A stretch of 14,128 nucleotides of DNA from CAVVVS01 sp963751355 (GTDB lineage: Bacteria; Bacteroidota; Ignavibacteria; Ignavibacteriales; Ignavibacteriaceae): assembly GCA_963751355.1 (NCBI GenBank), contig CAVVVS010000119.1:1-14128 (forward strand), given 5' to 3'. The notes under the pieces are model-generated. The model saw nothing but the letters and a program-made list of their open reading frames with translations. It did not search any database and had not been told where the DNA came from. The position numbers and the translations under genes are program-made. The first letter of the stretch is position 1. Each line of letters opens with the position of its first letter. Of this stretch, positions 6,964 to 14,128 are shown one piece after another.

Positions 6964-8334
6964 TTGAAAATTAGATTTATTTTTATTCCGGTTATTGCCG
7001 TTTTAATTATTTTTTGTACCGGTTGTAAAAGCAATGCCGTGCAGGAAGATACTTATAATTACCCAAATACAATAACAGGACAGGTAACAGATAATACCGG
7101 AATACCTTTAAAGGATGCAAAGTTGTCTTTATCCACCGCACCGGATGTTCAAGCAGTCTGGTCAAACAGCGATGGTATATTTAATATTCAGAATGTACCT
7201 TCCGGCAAGCATAAATTACTTGTTGAAAAACTGGGCTTTGAAACATTTGAAACCGATGTTCCGAGTGCGGTAAACGGTACTTCTACGGTTAATCTAGTAC
7301 TCAAAAAACGAATCTATGTTATTCCCGTTGAAAAACCACTCAGCACAGGTCCGGTTCGAATAAGAAACAAGGAGTTGGAAACGGATTTTGACGGAGACGG
7401 AAATTATACAAATTATCAGGTAAAAGGAGTCGCTTTCTCCCCCGCTCCCATTGGTACTTACGGCTCGGGCGATGATGCTGTGATCAATCAAAGCATGAAA
7501 TACCTTACAGCGTTGCATGTTAATACAATTCGAACTTACAGCGTAGCTGGCAAGTATCTTCTTCAAAAAGCTGCTGAAAATAACATTCATGTAATTGTCG
7601 GTTATTGGGTTAACACCAATTTAGATCTCTCCGATAATAGTATCCGAAATTCTGTAATCGACGGATTTGCTAAAATGGTTACGGATTTAAAAGATTATCC
7701 CGCAGTTCTGATCTGGAATTTAGGAAATGAGCAAAATTATGTTAACGGAAATAATCCGTACTGGTATAGTTTGGTGCAGGAATTAGCTATTACGGCATAT
7801 AAAATTGAGGGTATAAAATATCACCCGGTCTGTGCAAGTAACGGTAATGTGTTCAACATCGGCAATGCGGCAATGAAAGCAGATGATTCTTCATTATCTT
7901 ATATGGACCTTTGGGGATCAAATGCCTACCAGCTTAATTTCACGAATTTTTTTAATAAGTTTAGAACACTTTCAAGTAAGCCAATTGTAATTACCGAATT
8001 CGGGATTGATGCTCTTGATAATCGAACGAAAACGGAATATCCTATGGTTCAGGCATATTACGACAGTACAAATTGGGTACAGATTACTGCGGCAAGTGAT
8101 GTATGTGTCGGTGGAACTGTTTTTGAATTCACAGACGAATGGTGGAAGGACAGCAACGGCGATCCATATAAGCATGACTATGGCGGATATCCTACTAATC
8201 AGCATCCTGATGGTTATTCAAATGAAGAATGGTGGGGTTTAATTTCTATTTCCCCTGATAACAATAGTGACGGATTGGATGAATGGAATCCCCGCAAGGT
8301 TTATTATATGTTTCAAAAGGTCTGGAAAGAATAG
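6964..8334 (+). CDS. Clan GH-A glycoside hydrolase-like lipoprotein with N-terminal CarboxypepD_reg-like domain
   Basis: The 456-residue product begins at a TTG codon and has a lipoprotein-type leader, IIFCTGC, with Cys21 as the likely lipidated residue (the -3 position is Cys and not the usual Leu). Residues about 37-114 form a CarboxypepD_reg-like beta-sandwich (ITGQVTDNTGIPLKDAKL, then SDGIFNIQNVPSGKHKL). After a linker, residues about 150-456 resemble a (beta/alpha)8 barrel of clan GH-A, closest by eye to GH2 C-terminal or GH72-like barrels: IWNLGNEQN (250-258) would give acid/base Glu256, and PIVITEFGID (340-349) nucleophile Glu345. FEFTDEWWKDSNGD (387-400) fits the strand-8 aromatic segment. 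The GH2 sugar-binding N-domains are absent. Together with GH16, 5-11 bases downstream, it probably acts on beta-glucan as an endo-hydrolase or transglycosylase at the cell envelope; the exact family and reaction are uncertain. Confidence 0.8.
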   Translation: MKIRFIFIPVIAVLIIFCTGCKSNAVQEDTYNYPNTITGQVTDNTGIPLKDAKLSLSTAPDVQAVWSNSDGIFNIQNVPSGKHKLLVEKLGFETFETDVPSAVNGTSTVNLVLKKRIYVIPVEKPLSTGPVRIRNKELETDFDGDGNYTNYQVKGVAFSPAPIGTYGSGDDAVINQSMKYLTALHVNTIRTYSVAGKYLLQKAAENNIHVIVGYWVNTNLDLSDNSIRNSVIDGFAKMVTDLKDYPAVLIWNLGNEQNYVNGNNPYWYSLVQELAITAYKIEGIKYHPVCASNGNVFNIGNAAMKADDSSLSYMDLWGSNAYQLNFTNFFNKFRTLSSKPIVITEFGIDALDNRTKTEYPMVQAYYDSTNWVQITAASDVCVGGTVFEFTDEWWKDSNGDPYKHDYGGYPTNQHPDGYSNEEWWGLISISPDNNSDGLDEWNPRKVYYMFQKVWKE

Positions 8335-8345
8335 TTAAATTGGAT

Positions 8346-9179
8346 ATGAAAAAATTCACAACTACATTACTAAAAGTTTCAATTTTGTTTCTCATCTCAT
8401 TTCAAATGATGGATTGTCAAAATAAAAATGAAGATTCGCCGGTATCTCCTGCTGTAAAAGATAGTACAAGTATTCCGGGCTGGTCACTTGTATGGCATGA
8501 TGAATTCAGCGGAGACAAGCTCGATATGAATAAGTGGAATTATGAAGTAAACGGAAACGGCGGCGGCAATAACGAACTTCAGTATTATACAAATTTACCC
8601 GAAAATTCTTATGTAAAAGACGGGGTTTTAACTATACAGGCATTGAAAAAAGACTATCAGGGGAAAAATTATACTTCAGCGAGAATTAATACAAACCAAA
8701 AGGGTGATTGGAAATACGGGCGTTTTGATATTAAAGCAAAGCTGCCTTACGGACAAGGTATGTGGCCCGCAATCTGGCTGCTTCCTACAGATTGGGTATA
8801 TGGCGGCTGGCCTGCAAGTGGTGAAATCGATATAATGGAAATGTTAGGTAATGAAACAAATAAAATTTACGGAACTATCCATTACGGTTCATCAAACAAA
8901 GATCACCAACAAAGCGGCGGAAGTTACAAGCTTTCATCCGGCACGTTTGCTCAAAAGTTTCATGTGTTTTCGCTCGAATGGGATTCAACCGGAATGAAAT
9001 GGTTTGTTGACGGTTTATTATATTATACGACAGCACACGGAAAACCTTTTGATCAAAGATTTCACATGATTCTTAATCTGGCTGTCGGAGGCAACTGGCC
9101 TGGCAATCCCGATCAATCAACAATTTTTCCTCAAAAGATGTACATAGATTATGTCCGTGTTTATAAAAAATCTAAATAA
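8346..9179 (+). CDS. Exported GH16 endo-beta-glucanase (laminarinase type)
   Basis: The 277-residue form has a signal-peptide-like N-terminus (MKKFTTTLLKVSILFLIS) ending near MMDC; Cys24 may be lipidated, but Asp at -1 is atypical. Residues about 46-275 are a complete GH16 jelly-roll: WHDEFSG (50-56), WKYGRFDIKAKLPYGQGMWP (122-141), the catalytic SGEIDIMEM (158-166) with nucleophile Glu160, Asp162 and acid/base Glu165, then FHVFSLEWD (205-213) and MYIDYVRVYK at the end. The five-residue EIDIME spacing (beta-bulge form) is the one found in laminarinases and not in lichenases, so internal beta-1,3 cleavage is likely. Start: the frame extends upstream to an ATG at 8283, but that overlaps the previous gene and would put 21 extra residues before the signal. 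TTG at 8340 is an alternative with GGAAAGA (8324-8330) 9 bases upstream. Co-transcribed with the GH-A lipoprotein gene. Confidence 0.88.
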   Translation: MKKFTTTLLKVSILFLISFQMMDCQNKNEDSPVSPAVKDSTSIPGWSLVWHDEFSGDKLDMNKWNYEVNGNGGGNNELQYYTNLPENSYVKDGVLTIQALKKDYQGKNYTSARINTNQKGDWKYGRFDIKAKLPYGQGMWPAIWLLPTDWVYGGWPASGEIDIMEMLGNETNKIYGTIHYGSSNKDHQQSGGSYKLSSGTFAQKFHVFSLEWDSTGMKWFVDGLLYYTTAHGKPFDQRFHMILNLAVGGNWPGNPDQSTIFPQKMYIDYVRVYKKSK

Positions 9180-9194
9180 CTGATGATATACATA

Positions 9195-9229
9195 TGTCAT
9201 ACTGAACGTTGGCAAAGTGAGTTCCTTTA
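9195..9229. repeat. Possible decayed REP-like intergenic repeat
   Basis: TGTCATACTGAACG followed by GCAAAGTGAGTTCCTTT resembles the intergenic TGTCATTCTGA...GAAG.GAA..TC repeats common in this part of the bacterial tree, with several mismatches. It fills much of the 100-base gap between GH16 and GH5. Resemblance is from memory and could not be tested. Confidence 0.2.
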
Positions 9230-9262
9230 TTTTAACGGATAATTAATAAATATTTTTATCAA

Positions 9263-9268
9263 TATAAT
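9263..9268 (+). promoter_or_regulatory. Isolated TATAAT just before the GH5 start
   Basis: A perfect -10 hexamer ends 11 bases before the ATG at 9280, with no recognisable -35 at the proper distance. If used, the leader would be only a few bases, which would fit the missing Shine-Dalgarno sequence of the GH5 gene. In such AT-rich DNA this may be chance. Confidence 0.2.
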
Positions 9269-9279
9269 ACCATTTACTC

Positions 9280-10557
9280 ATGAATTTTTTTTATACTTTG
9301 CGGAGTGTTAAACAACAATTTAAATCCTTTGCTTCACCTCATTATCCCATTTATTTCTTATTAGTTTTCCTGATTCTACCTTTCTGCACACAAGCACAAA
9401 GCAACGGCTTCGTAAAAACCAGAGGGCAGGAAATAATTGCTCCCGGCGGGAAAAAACTTTTACTGAAGGGAATCGGTTTGGGTAACTGGCTCGTGCCTGA
9501 AGGCTATATGTTCAAACTAAAGGGAACAAATTCACCACGTTTAATTAACGAATTGGTAAACGAATTAATCGGACCTGAGAAAACAGAAAATTTTTGGCGA
9601 TCATTCAGAAATAATTATATAACAGTCGATGACATCCAATTCATAAAGAATGCTGGGTTCAATTCAATCAGAATTCCGTTTCATTATAAATTGTTTTCCT
9701 CTGATTCTTTTAAAGACACGTTTTTGGGACGACTCGATACCGTAATACAGTGGTGTAAAAAAGAAGACTTATATGTTATACTTGATTTGCACTGCGCACC
9801 CGGCGGTCAAACCGGGGATAATATCGATGATAGCTGGGGATACCCTTATTTGTTCGAAAGTCCTAAAATGCAGGCTGAAGCTGTAAGCATATGGAAACGA
9901 ATTGCAGATCATTATAAAAATGAAAAAATTATTATCGGTTACGATTTGTTGAACGAACCAATCGCAACTTATTTTGATGCTTCAAAATTAAATCCTTTGT
10001 TAGAACCTTTTTACAAAAAACTTGTTGAAGCAATCAGAACCGTTGATAAGAACCATATTGTTATAATCGGTGGTGCCCAGTGGGATACTAATTTTAAAGT
10101 ATTCGGACAACCATTTGATTCCAATGCTATTTATACTTTCCATAAATATTGGTGCGATACTACTCAATCAGAGATACAAGAGTACGTAAATTTTAGGAAA
10201 AAATATAACGTGCCGGTTTGGATGGGCGAATCCGGTGAAAATACAAATCAATGGATAACCGCATTTAGGAAATTGTTGGAGAAAAATAATATCGGATGGA
10301 GTTTCTGGACTTACAAGAGAATGGACACAAAAAGATGCGTGGTTACTTTTACACCTCCGGTAGATTATGATTCAATTCTTACATTTGCTAAAAGTCCGAG
10401 GATAACTTTTAAACAAATTCGTGAAAACCGTCCCTCCGAAAATATATCGGAGAAAATATTGAATGGTTTATTGGAAAACTGCAAATTTAATAATTGTAAA
10501 ATAAATAGAGAATACTTAAGAGCACTTGGTTTAAATAACAACATAGATATTAATTAA
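9280..10557 (+). CDS. Exported GH5 glucanase (exo-beta-1,3-glucanase-like)
   Basis: This 425-residue enzyme has an unusually long basic N-region before the hydrophobic core (about 23-36) and a cleavage site after TQA (residue 39), predicting export by signal peptidase I. KGIGLGNWLVPEG (63-75) and FNSIRIPFHY (127-136) are the first barrel strands of glycoside hydrolase family 5; the former resembles the RGVNLGGWLV motif of exo-1,3-glucanases. LDLHCAPGGQTGDN (168-181), LLNEP (223-227, acid/base Glu226), FHKYW (287-291) and WMGESGEN (314-321, nucleophile Glu317) complete the active site, and GWSFWTYKRMD (339-349) the last strand. About 50 residues with two cysteines follow the barrel. It probably hydrolyses beta-1,3-linked glucan; the subfamily is not assigned. 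No Shine-Dalgarno sequence precedes the ATG. The GH3-PA14 gene follows after 16 bases. Confidence 0.87.
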   Translation: MNFFYTLRSVKQQFKSFASPHYPIYFLLVFLILPFCTQAQSNGFVKTRGQEIIAPGGKKLLLKGIGLGNWLVPEGYMFKLKGTNSPRLINELVNELIGPEKTENFWRSFRNNYITVDDIQFIKNAGFNSIRIPFHYKLFSSDSFKDTFLGRLDTVIQWCKKEDLYVILDLHCAPGGQTGDNIDDSWGYPYLFESPKMQAEAVSIWKRIADHYKNEKIIIGYDLLNEPIATYFDASKLNPLLEPFYKKLVEAIRTVDKNHIVIIGGAQWDTNFKVFGQPFDSNAIYTFHKYWCDTTQSEIQEYVNFRKKYNVPVWMGESGENTNQWITAFRKLLEKNNIGWSFWTYKRMDTKRCVVTFTPPVDYDSILTFAKSPRITFKQIRENRPSENISEKILNGLLENCKFNNCKINREYLRALGLNNNIDIN

Positions 10558-10573
10558 AAACCGGTTACCTGTC

Positions 10574-13096
10574 ATGAAATTAAAACAAATCTCATTCGCG
10601 GCTATCATTTTTGTATCTTTTGCATTAGTTTTTTTATTTACAGGAATAAAAATAAAAAAGATGGTGAATATGCCCGTTTATAAAGATCCTTCATCAGCGG
10701 TTAACGATAGAGTTGAAGATTTATTAAAAAGAATGACTCCGGAAGAAAAAATAGATCTTCTTGGAGGTACGGGTTTTGCCACTAAACCAATAGAGCGGCT
10801 CGGCATACCGCCATTGAAAATGACCGACGGACCTTTAGGAGTTAGATGGGGAAAATCAACAGCGTTTCCGGCAGGAATAGCCATGGCTTCAACATGGGAT
10901 ACTTCAATAATTAACAAACTGGGCAGTGCTATCGGGAGAGAAGTAAAGGGCAAAGGACGAGATGTAATTTTAGGTCCCTGTGTTAACATCGCAAGAATAC
11001 CGATGGGAGGTAGAAATTTTGAAAGCTTCGGAGAAGACCCTTTCCTGGCTTCACGAATGGCAGTAAGCTATATTGAAGGAGTTCAGAAAGAAAATGTAGC
11101 TGCTACGGTTAAGCACTTTGCTGCTAATAACCAGGAATACGAAAGAATGTTCGTTAATGTGAAAGTTAATGAGAGAGCTCTGAATGAAATTTATCTTCCC
11201 GCTTTCAAAGCAGCGGTTAAGGAAGCAAATGTCCTTTGTGTGATGTCTGCATATAATAAAGTTGATGGGGCTTATTGCAGTGAAAATGATTATCTTTTAA
11301 AAATAAAACTTAAGGATGATTGGAAGTTCGACGGCTTGGTGATATCGGATTGGGGTGCTGTGCATAGCACGATTCCAACTGCACAAGGAGGACTTGACCT
11401 GGAAATGCCTACCGGGAAATATTTGAATAACGCAACTTTATCAGACGCTGTAAAAAACGGAACCGTTAGTGAAAAGACAATTAATGATAAAGTCAGAAGT
11501 ATACTACGTATAATAATTAAGCTGGGCTTGATAGATCACCCCAGAAAAGAAAACCCTGCTCTAATAAACAGCAAAGAAAATCAGCAAATTGCATTACAAA
11601 CAGCAAGAGAAGGAATTGTTTTACTAAAGAATGCAGATTCAATTCTCCCGCTAAACAAAAACAAATTAAAATCAATTGCAGTAATAGGACCTAATGCAGC
11701 AATTGCCCGTACCGGCGGCGGCAGTTCCCGTGTTACGCCTGTTTTTTCAGTTAGCCCGTTAGATGCATTAAAGCAGAAATTAGGAACAAAAGTGAAGATA
11801 AACTATGCCCCCGGTATTTCGCTGGACGGAGATGCCTCCGCAATAGAATCTTCATTTCTTTTTCAGCCCGGAGATAAAGAAAACGGTTTAAAAGGAGAAT
11901 ACTTTAATAATAAAAATCTTAAGGGGGATCCGTCGTTTACCCGCATTGATAAACAAATCGATTTTGATTGGGGAAACGGTTCACCGGGAAAAAGATTGGA
12001 TAAAGATAATTTTTCGGTGAGATGGACAGGATATATTAAACCGGTGAAATCGGGTGATTACATGCTGGACGTACTGAGCGACGACGGAACAAGACTTTTC
12101 GTTAATGACAAACTGGTAATCGATGACTGGAAAGATCACGGAGCGGAAACTCATTCATGCAAAATAAATTTTGAAGCAGGTAAAAAATATAAAATAAAAT
12201 TAGAATATTACGAAAATGCCGGCGGCGCGCTGGTAAAATTATCCTGGCGATTTCCTGGTGAAGACTTAATTAAAAATGCCGTTGAAGCTGCTGTAAAATC
12301 GGATGTTGCAATTATTTTTGCAGGAACTTCGGATCAGTACGAGAGCGAAGGCAAAGATAGAGATAATTTAATTCTGCCGAATAATCAGGATAAGTTAATC
12401 AATGCCGTTGCAGAAGTTAATAAAAATGTTATTGTGGTTCTGACAACAGGCTCTCCGGTATTGATGAATAAATGGATAAATAATGTGAACGGGATAATTG
12501 AAACCTGGTTCGGCGGTGAAGAAATAGGCAATGCAGTAACTGATGTTCTTTTGGGTAATTACAATCCATCTGGAAAGCTTCCAATAACTTTCCTTAAAAG
12601 ATGGGAAGATTGCTCTGCTTATAATACATATAAGAAGCAGGACAGTGTTTCAAAATATTCCGACGGTATTTTTGTCGGTTACAGGCATTTTGATGAAGAC
12701 AATATCGAACCGTTATTTCCTTTCGGATACGGACTTTCATATACAAAATTTGCTTACAGTAATTTAAAAATTAGAGATGTGCAAAATGATAAATTGTACA
12801 ATGTTTCTTTTGAATTGAAAAATACCGGTAAGGTACCCGGAACGGAAATTGCACAGGTTTATATTTCTTCGGTAAATTCAAAAATTAAAAGAGCACCGAA
12901 AGAATTGAAAGCTTTCAAAAGGATTCAATTAAAAGCAGGTGAAAGCATTAATTTAGAAATACCGATCAAAAAAGATGCTTTTGCTTATTATAATTCCGAC
13001 AAGCACAATTGGGTAACAGCACCCGGAGAATATAAAATATTAATCGGAAGTTCTTCAAGGGATATACGGTTAAGCGGAAAGGTAAATGTAAAATAA
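10574..13096 (+). CDS. Exported GH3 beta-glucosidase with inserted PA14 domain and fibronectin-like tail
   Basis: The 840-residue protein has an N-terminal hydrophobic segment (about 7-25) followed by basic residues, so it may be a cleaved signal or a membrane anchor facing the periplasm. The GH3 barrel (about 45-325) shows KMTDGPLGVR (82-91), GRNFESFGEDP (146-156), KHFAANNQE (180-188) and nucleophile Asp259 in VISDWGAVH. The sandwich domain is split by a PA14 domain (about 438-562: GLKGEYFNN, SVRWTGYIKP, SDDGTRLFVNDKLVIDDW) and resumes with YESEGKDRDNL (589-599), where Glu592 is the likely acid/base. FPFGYGLSY (715-723) leads into the fibronectin type III-like domain (about 730-835). This order is that of KmBglI/BglX-type beta-glucosidases, in which PA14 narrows the substrate pocket toward short oligosaccharides. 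It would release glucose from GH16/GH5 products. It follows GH5 by 16 bases without a visible Shine-Dalgarno sequence. Confidence 0.9.
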   Translation: MKLKQISFAAIIFVSFALVFLFTGIKIKKMVNMPVYKDPSSAVNDRVEDLLKRMTPEEKIDLLGGTGFATKPIERLGIPPLKMTDGPLGVRWGKSTAFPAGIAMASTWDTSIINKLGSAIGREVKGKGRDVILGPCVNIARIPMGGRNFESFGEDPFLASRMAVSYIEGVQKENVAATVKHFAANNQEYERMFVNVKVNERALNEIYLPAFKAAVKEANVLCVMSAYNKVDGAYCSENDYLLKIKLKDDWKFDGLVISDWGAVHSTIPTAQGGLDLEMPTGKYLNNATLSDAVKNGTVSEKTINDKVRSILRIIIKLGLIDHPRKENPALINSKENQQIALQTAREGIVLLKNADSILPLNKNKLKSIAVIGPNAAIARTGGGSSRVTPVFSVSPLDALKQKLGTKVKINYAPGISLDGDASAIESSFLFQPGDKENGLKGEYFNNKNLKGDPSFTRIDKQIDFDWGNGSPGKRLDKDNFSVRWTGYIKPVKSGDYMLDVLSDDGTRLFVNDKLVIDDWKDHGAETHSCKINFEAGKKYKIKLEYYENAGGALVKLSWRFPGEDLIKNAVEAAVKSDVAIIFAGTSDQYESEGKDRDNLILPNNQDKLINAVAEVNKNVIVVLTTGSPVLMNKWINNVNGIIETWFGGEEIGNAVTDVLLGNYNPSGKLPITFLKRWEDCSAYNTYKKQDSVSKYSDGIFVGYRHFDEDNIEPLFPFGYGLSYTKFAYSNLKIRDVQNDKLYNVSFELKNTGKVPGTEIAQVYISSVNSKIKRAPKELKAFKRIQLKAGESINLEIPIKKDAFAYYNSDKHNWVTAPGEYKILIGSSSRDIRLSGKVNVK

Positions 13097-13211
13097 AAAT
13101 TTTGTAAGTAATTTTTAAGAATATTTGCAATTTTAATAGAGAGTCGAAAAAGACAAATTTAGAGAGCCACAGAAATATGATAAAATATAGATTACCAGGT
13201 TTTAGGAAGCC

Positions 13212-14128
13212 ATGAAAATCAAATCATTGTTAATTATTGTATTCTTTACTTTAACAACATCAAATTTATTTCCGCAGTCACATGATAAAACTCTTGCCAC
13301 TGTAGGAAGCGAAAAGATCACCATTAATGAATTCAAAACGAGATATGAATTGATGCCTCATATCAGCAAATATCAAAATCCGGATTCCATAAAAAAAGAA
13401 TTTTTATACTCGCTAATTGCCGAAAAACTCTGGGCAAAGGAAGCAGCAAGTGAAGGATTGGACACGGCACAAATTATCAAATTAATGGTTGAACCTCTTA
13501 ACAAAATGTATATTCGCGACGCTTTGTTTGAACAAAAGATTGGTAAAAAGATAAACATAAGTAAAAAAGAGATTCACAGAGGATTAAATAGAATAGGTAC
13601 CGAACTGAAGATGAAAATTCTTGCCTCCAAGGATTCGTCCGCAATTTACGAAGCATACTCTCAACTTAAAAAAGCTGTTTCTTTTGATTCCATTGATATA
13701 CCCGGAATTCAAATTACGGGGGAAAATAAACCGGTAAGTATCACCTTCGGTCAAATGAATAATACTAATGTTGAAGATTCTCTTTATTCTATCAAAGTCG
13801 GTAACTTCACGAATCCTATAAAAACAAAAAGTGGCTGGTTCATTTTTAAACTTGTTAATAAAATATCAAAAGTATTTAAGGATGATGAAAACGGTAACAC
13901 AGTGCAGCAGGTAAATCGAATTATACGGGAAAGAAAAGCGAAGGAACTCGGCACGCAATATCTTGACAGGCTGTTAACCGGTGTTCATGTTAACTACAAT
14001 ATGCCTTTATTTTATACTTTATCGGATAAGATCTATTCGCTATTTAAACAGAAGGAAGAAAAGGGATATATAAATAAAAATGATGAAGTCGACCTAGATG
14101 AATATGATGCAGTCAAAATCATAAGTCT
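13212..14128 (+). CDS. SurA-like periplasmic peptidyl-prolyl isomerase/chaperone, N-terminal part (cut by window edge)
   Basis: The frame stays open from ATG 13212 to the window end, giving 305 residues. A signal peptide (MKIKSLLIIVFFTLTTSNLFPQS) is likely. LATVGSEKITINEFKTRYEL (28-47) is the usual opening of SurA/PrsA-type proteins, followed by a helical domain (about 55-115). Residues about 118-218 look like a degenerate parvulin domain: YSIKVGNFTNPIKTKSGWFIFKL (192-214) matches its second half, but the histidine expected in the first strand (around LKMKILAS, 132-139) is not seen, so this domain may be a chaperone without isomerase activity. Acidic, low-complexity residues (about 280-300) end the visible part. 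AGGAAG precedes the ATG closely. It lies 115 bases after the GH3-PA14 gene and probably belongs to an outer-membrane biogenesis unit, not to the glucan locus. Confidence 0.75.
   Translation, partial: MKIKSLLIIVFFTLTTSNLFPQSHDKTLATVGSEKITINEFKTRYELMPHISKYQNPDSIKKEFLYSLIAEKLWAKEAASEGLDTAQIIKLMVEPLNKMYIRDALFEQKIGKKINISKKEIHRGLNRIGTELKMKILASKDSSAIYEAYSQLKKAVSFDSIDIPGIQITGENKPVSITFGQMNNTNVEDSLYSIKVGNFTNPIKTKSGWFIFKLVNKISKVFKDDENGNTVQQVNRIIRERKAKELGTQYLDRLLTGVHVNYNMPLFYTLSDKIYSLFKQKEEKGYINKNDEVDLDEYDAVKIIS

Noticed and set aside
8283..8345. Upstream ATG as the start of the GH16 gene
   Set aside because: It overlaps the end of the preceding gene by 52 bases and puts 21 residues with charged positions in front of a normal signal peptide.
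10559..10566. AACCGGTT palindrome before the second GH3 start as an operator
   Set aside because: Eight bases in a 16-base gap, with no second copy at the other promoters; chance is sufficient.
10678..10989. Minus-strand open frame of 103 codons inside the second GH3 gene
   Set aside because: It lies opposite the conserved GH3 barrel, and its composition is what the reverse strand of that gene would give; no domain is recognisable.
1..14128. CRISPR array, tRNA, insertion sequence or phage genes
   Set aside because: No regularly spaced direct repeats, cloverleaf-like sequences, transposase motifs or phage structural genes were found by reading both strands.

Overview
The window reads as a chromosomal stretch of an AT-rich, free-living Gram-negative bacterium that degrades polysaccharide. 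Signal peptides, lipoprotein-type leaders, a CarboxypepD_reg-like domain on a secreted glycosidase, a SurA-like folding factor and a FucP/GluP-type sugar permease suggest the Bacteroidota/Chlorobiota/Ignavibacteria group. I favour Ignavibacteria because five polysaccharide-degrading enzymes sit together without a SusC/SusD pair. This assignment is inference; the window holds no rRNA or marker gene.

Layout. Minus strand, 1-1695: a two-gene unit. It encodes an extracytoplasmic solute-binding protein (382-1695) and, 15 bases downstream, the N-terminus of a membrane protein with one transmembrane segment and an outward-facing domain (1-366, cut by the window edge), probably a sensor. A 584-base gap (1696-2279) separates this unit from everything else, which lies on the plus strand. 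The plus-strand genes are a GluP-like sugar:proton symporter (2280-3605) directly followed by a ROK-family glucokinase (3607-4581); an exported GH3 beta-glucosidase/exo-glucanase (4827-6668); a clan GH-A lipoprotein with an N-terminal CarboxypepD_reg-like domain (6964-8334, TTG start); a GH16 laminarinase-type endoglucanase (8346-9179); a GH5 glucanase (9280-10557); a second GH3 enzyme with an inserted PA14 domain (10574-13096); and the start of a SurA-like peptidyl-prolyl isomerase (13212 to the end), which is probably unrelated housekeeping.

How it fits together. The set reads as a beta-glucan (most likely beta-1,3 or mixed beta-1,3/1,4) utilisation locus. GH16, GH5 and the GH-A lipoprotein would cut polymer to oligosaccharides outside the cell or in the periplasm. 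The two GH3 enzymes would release glucose, GluP would import it, and the ROK kinase would make glucose-6-phosphate. The divergent binding protein and putative sensor may detect the oligosaccharides and control the locus; no ABC permease or ATPase gene is visible beside the binding protein.

Regulatory signals are limited: a good sigma-70-like promoter before the GH-A/GH16 pair (6902-6930), a hairpin with a T-tract after the first GH3 (6712-6750), and a weak promoter candidate before the binding protein. I found no tRNA, rRNA, CRISPR array, insertion sequence or integrase.
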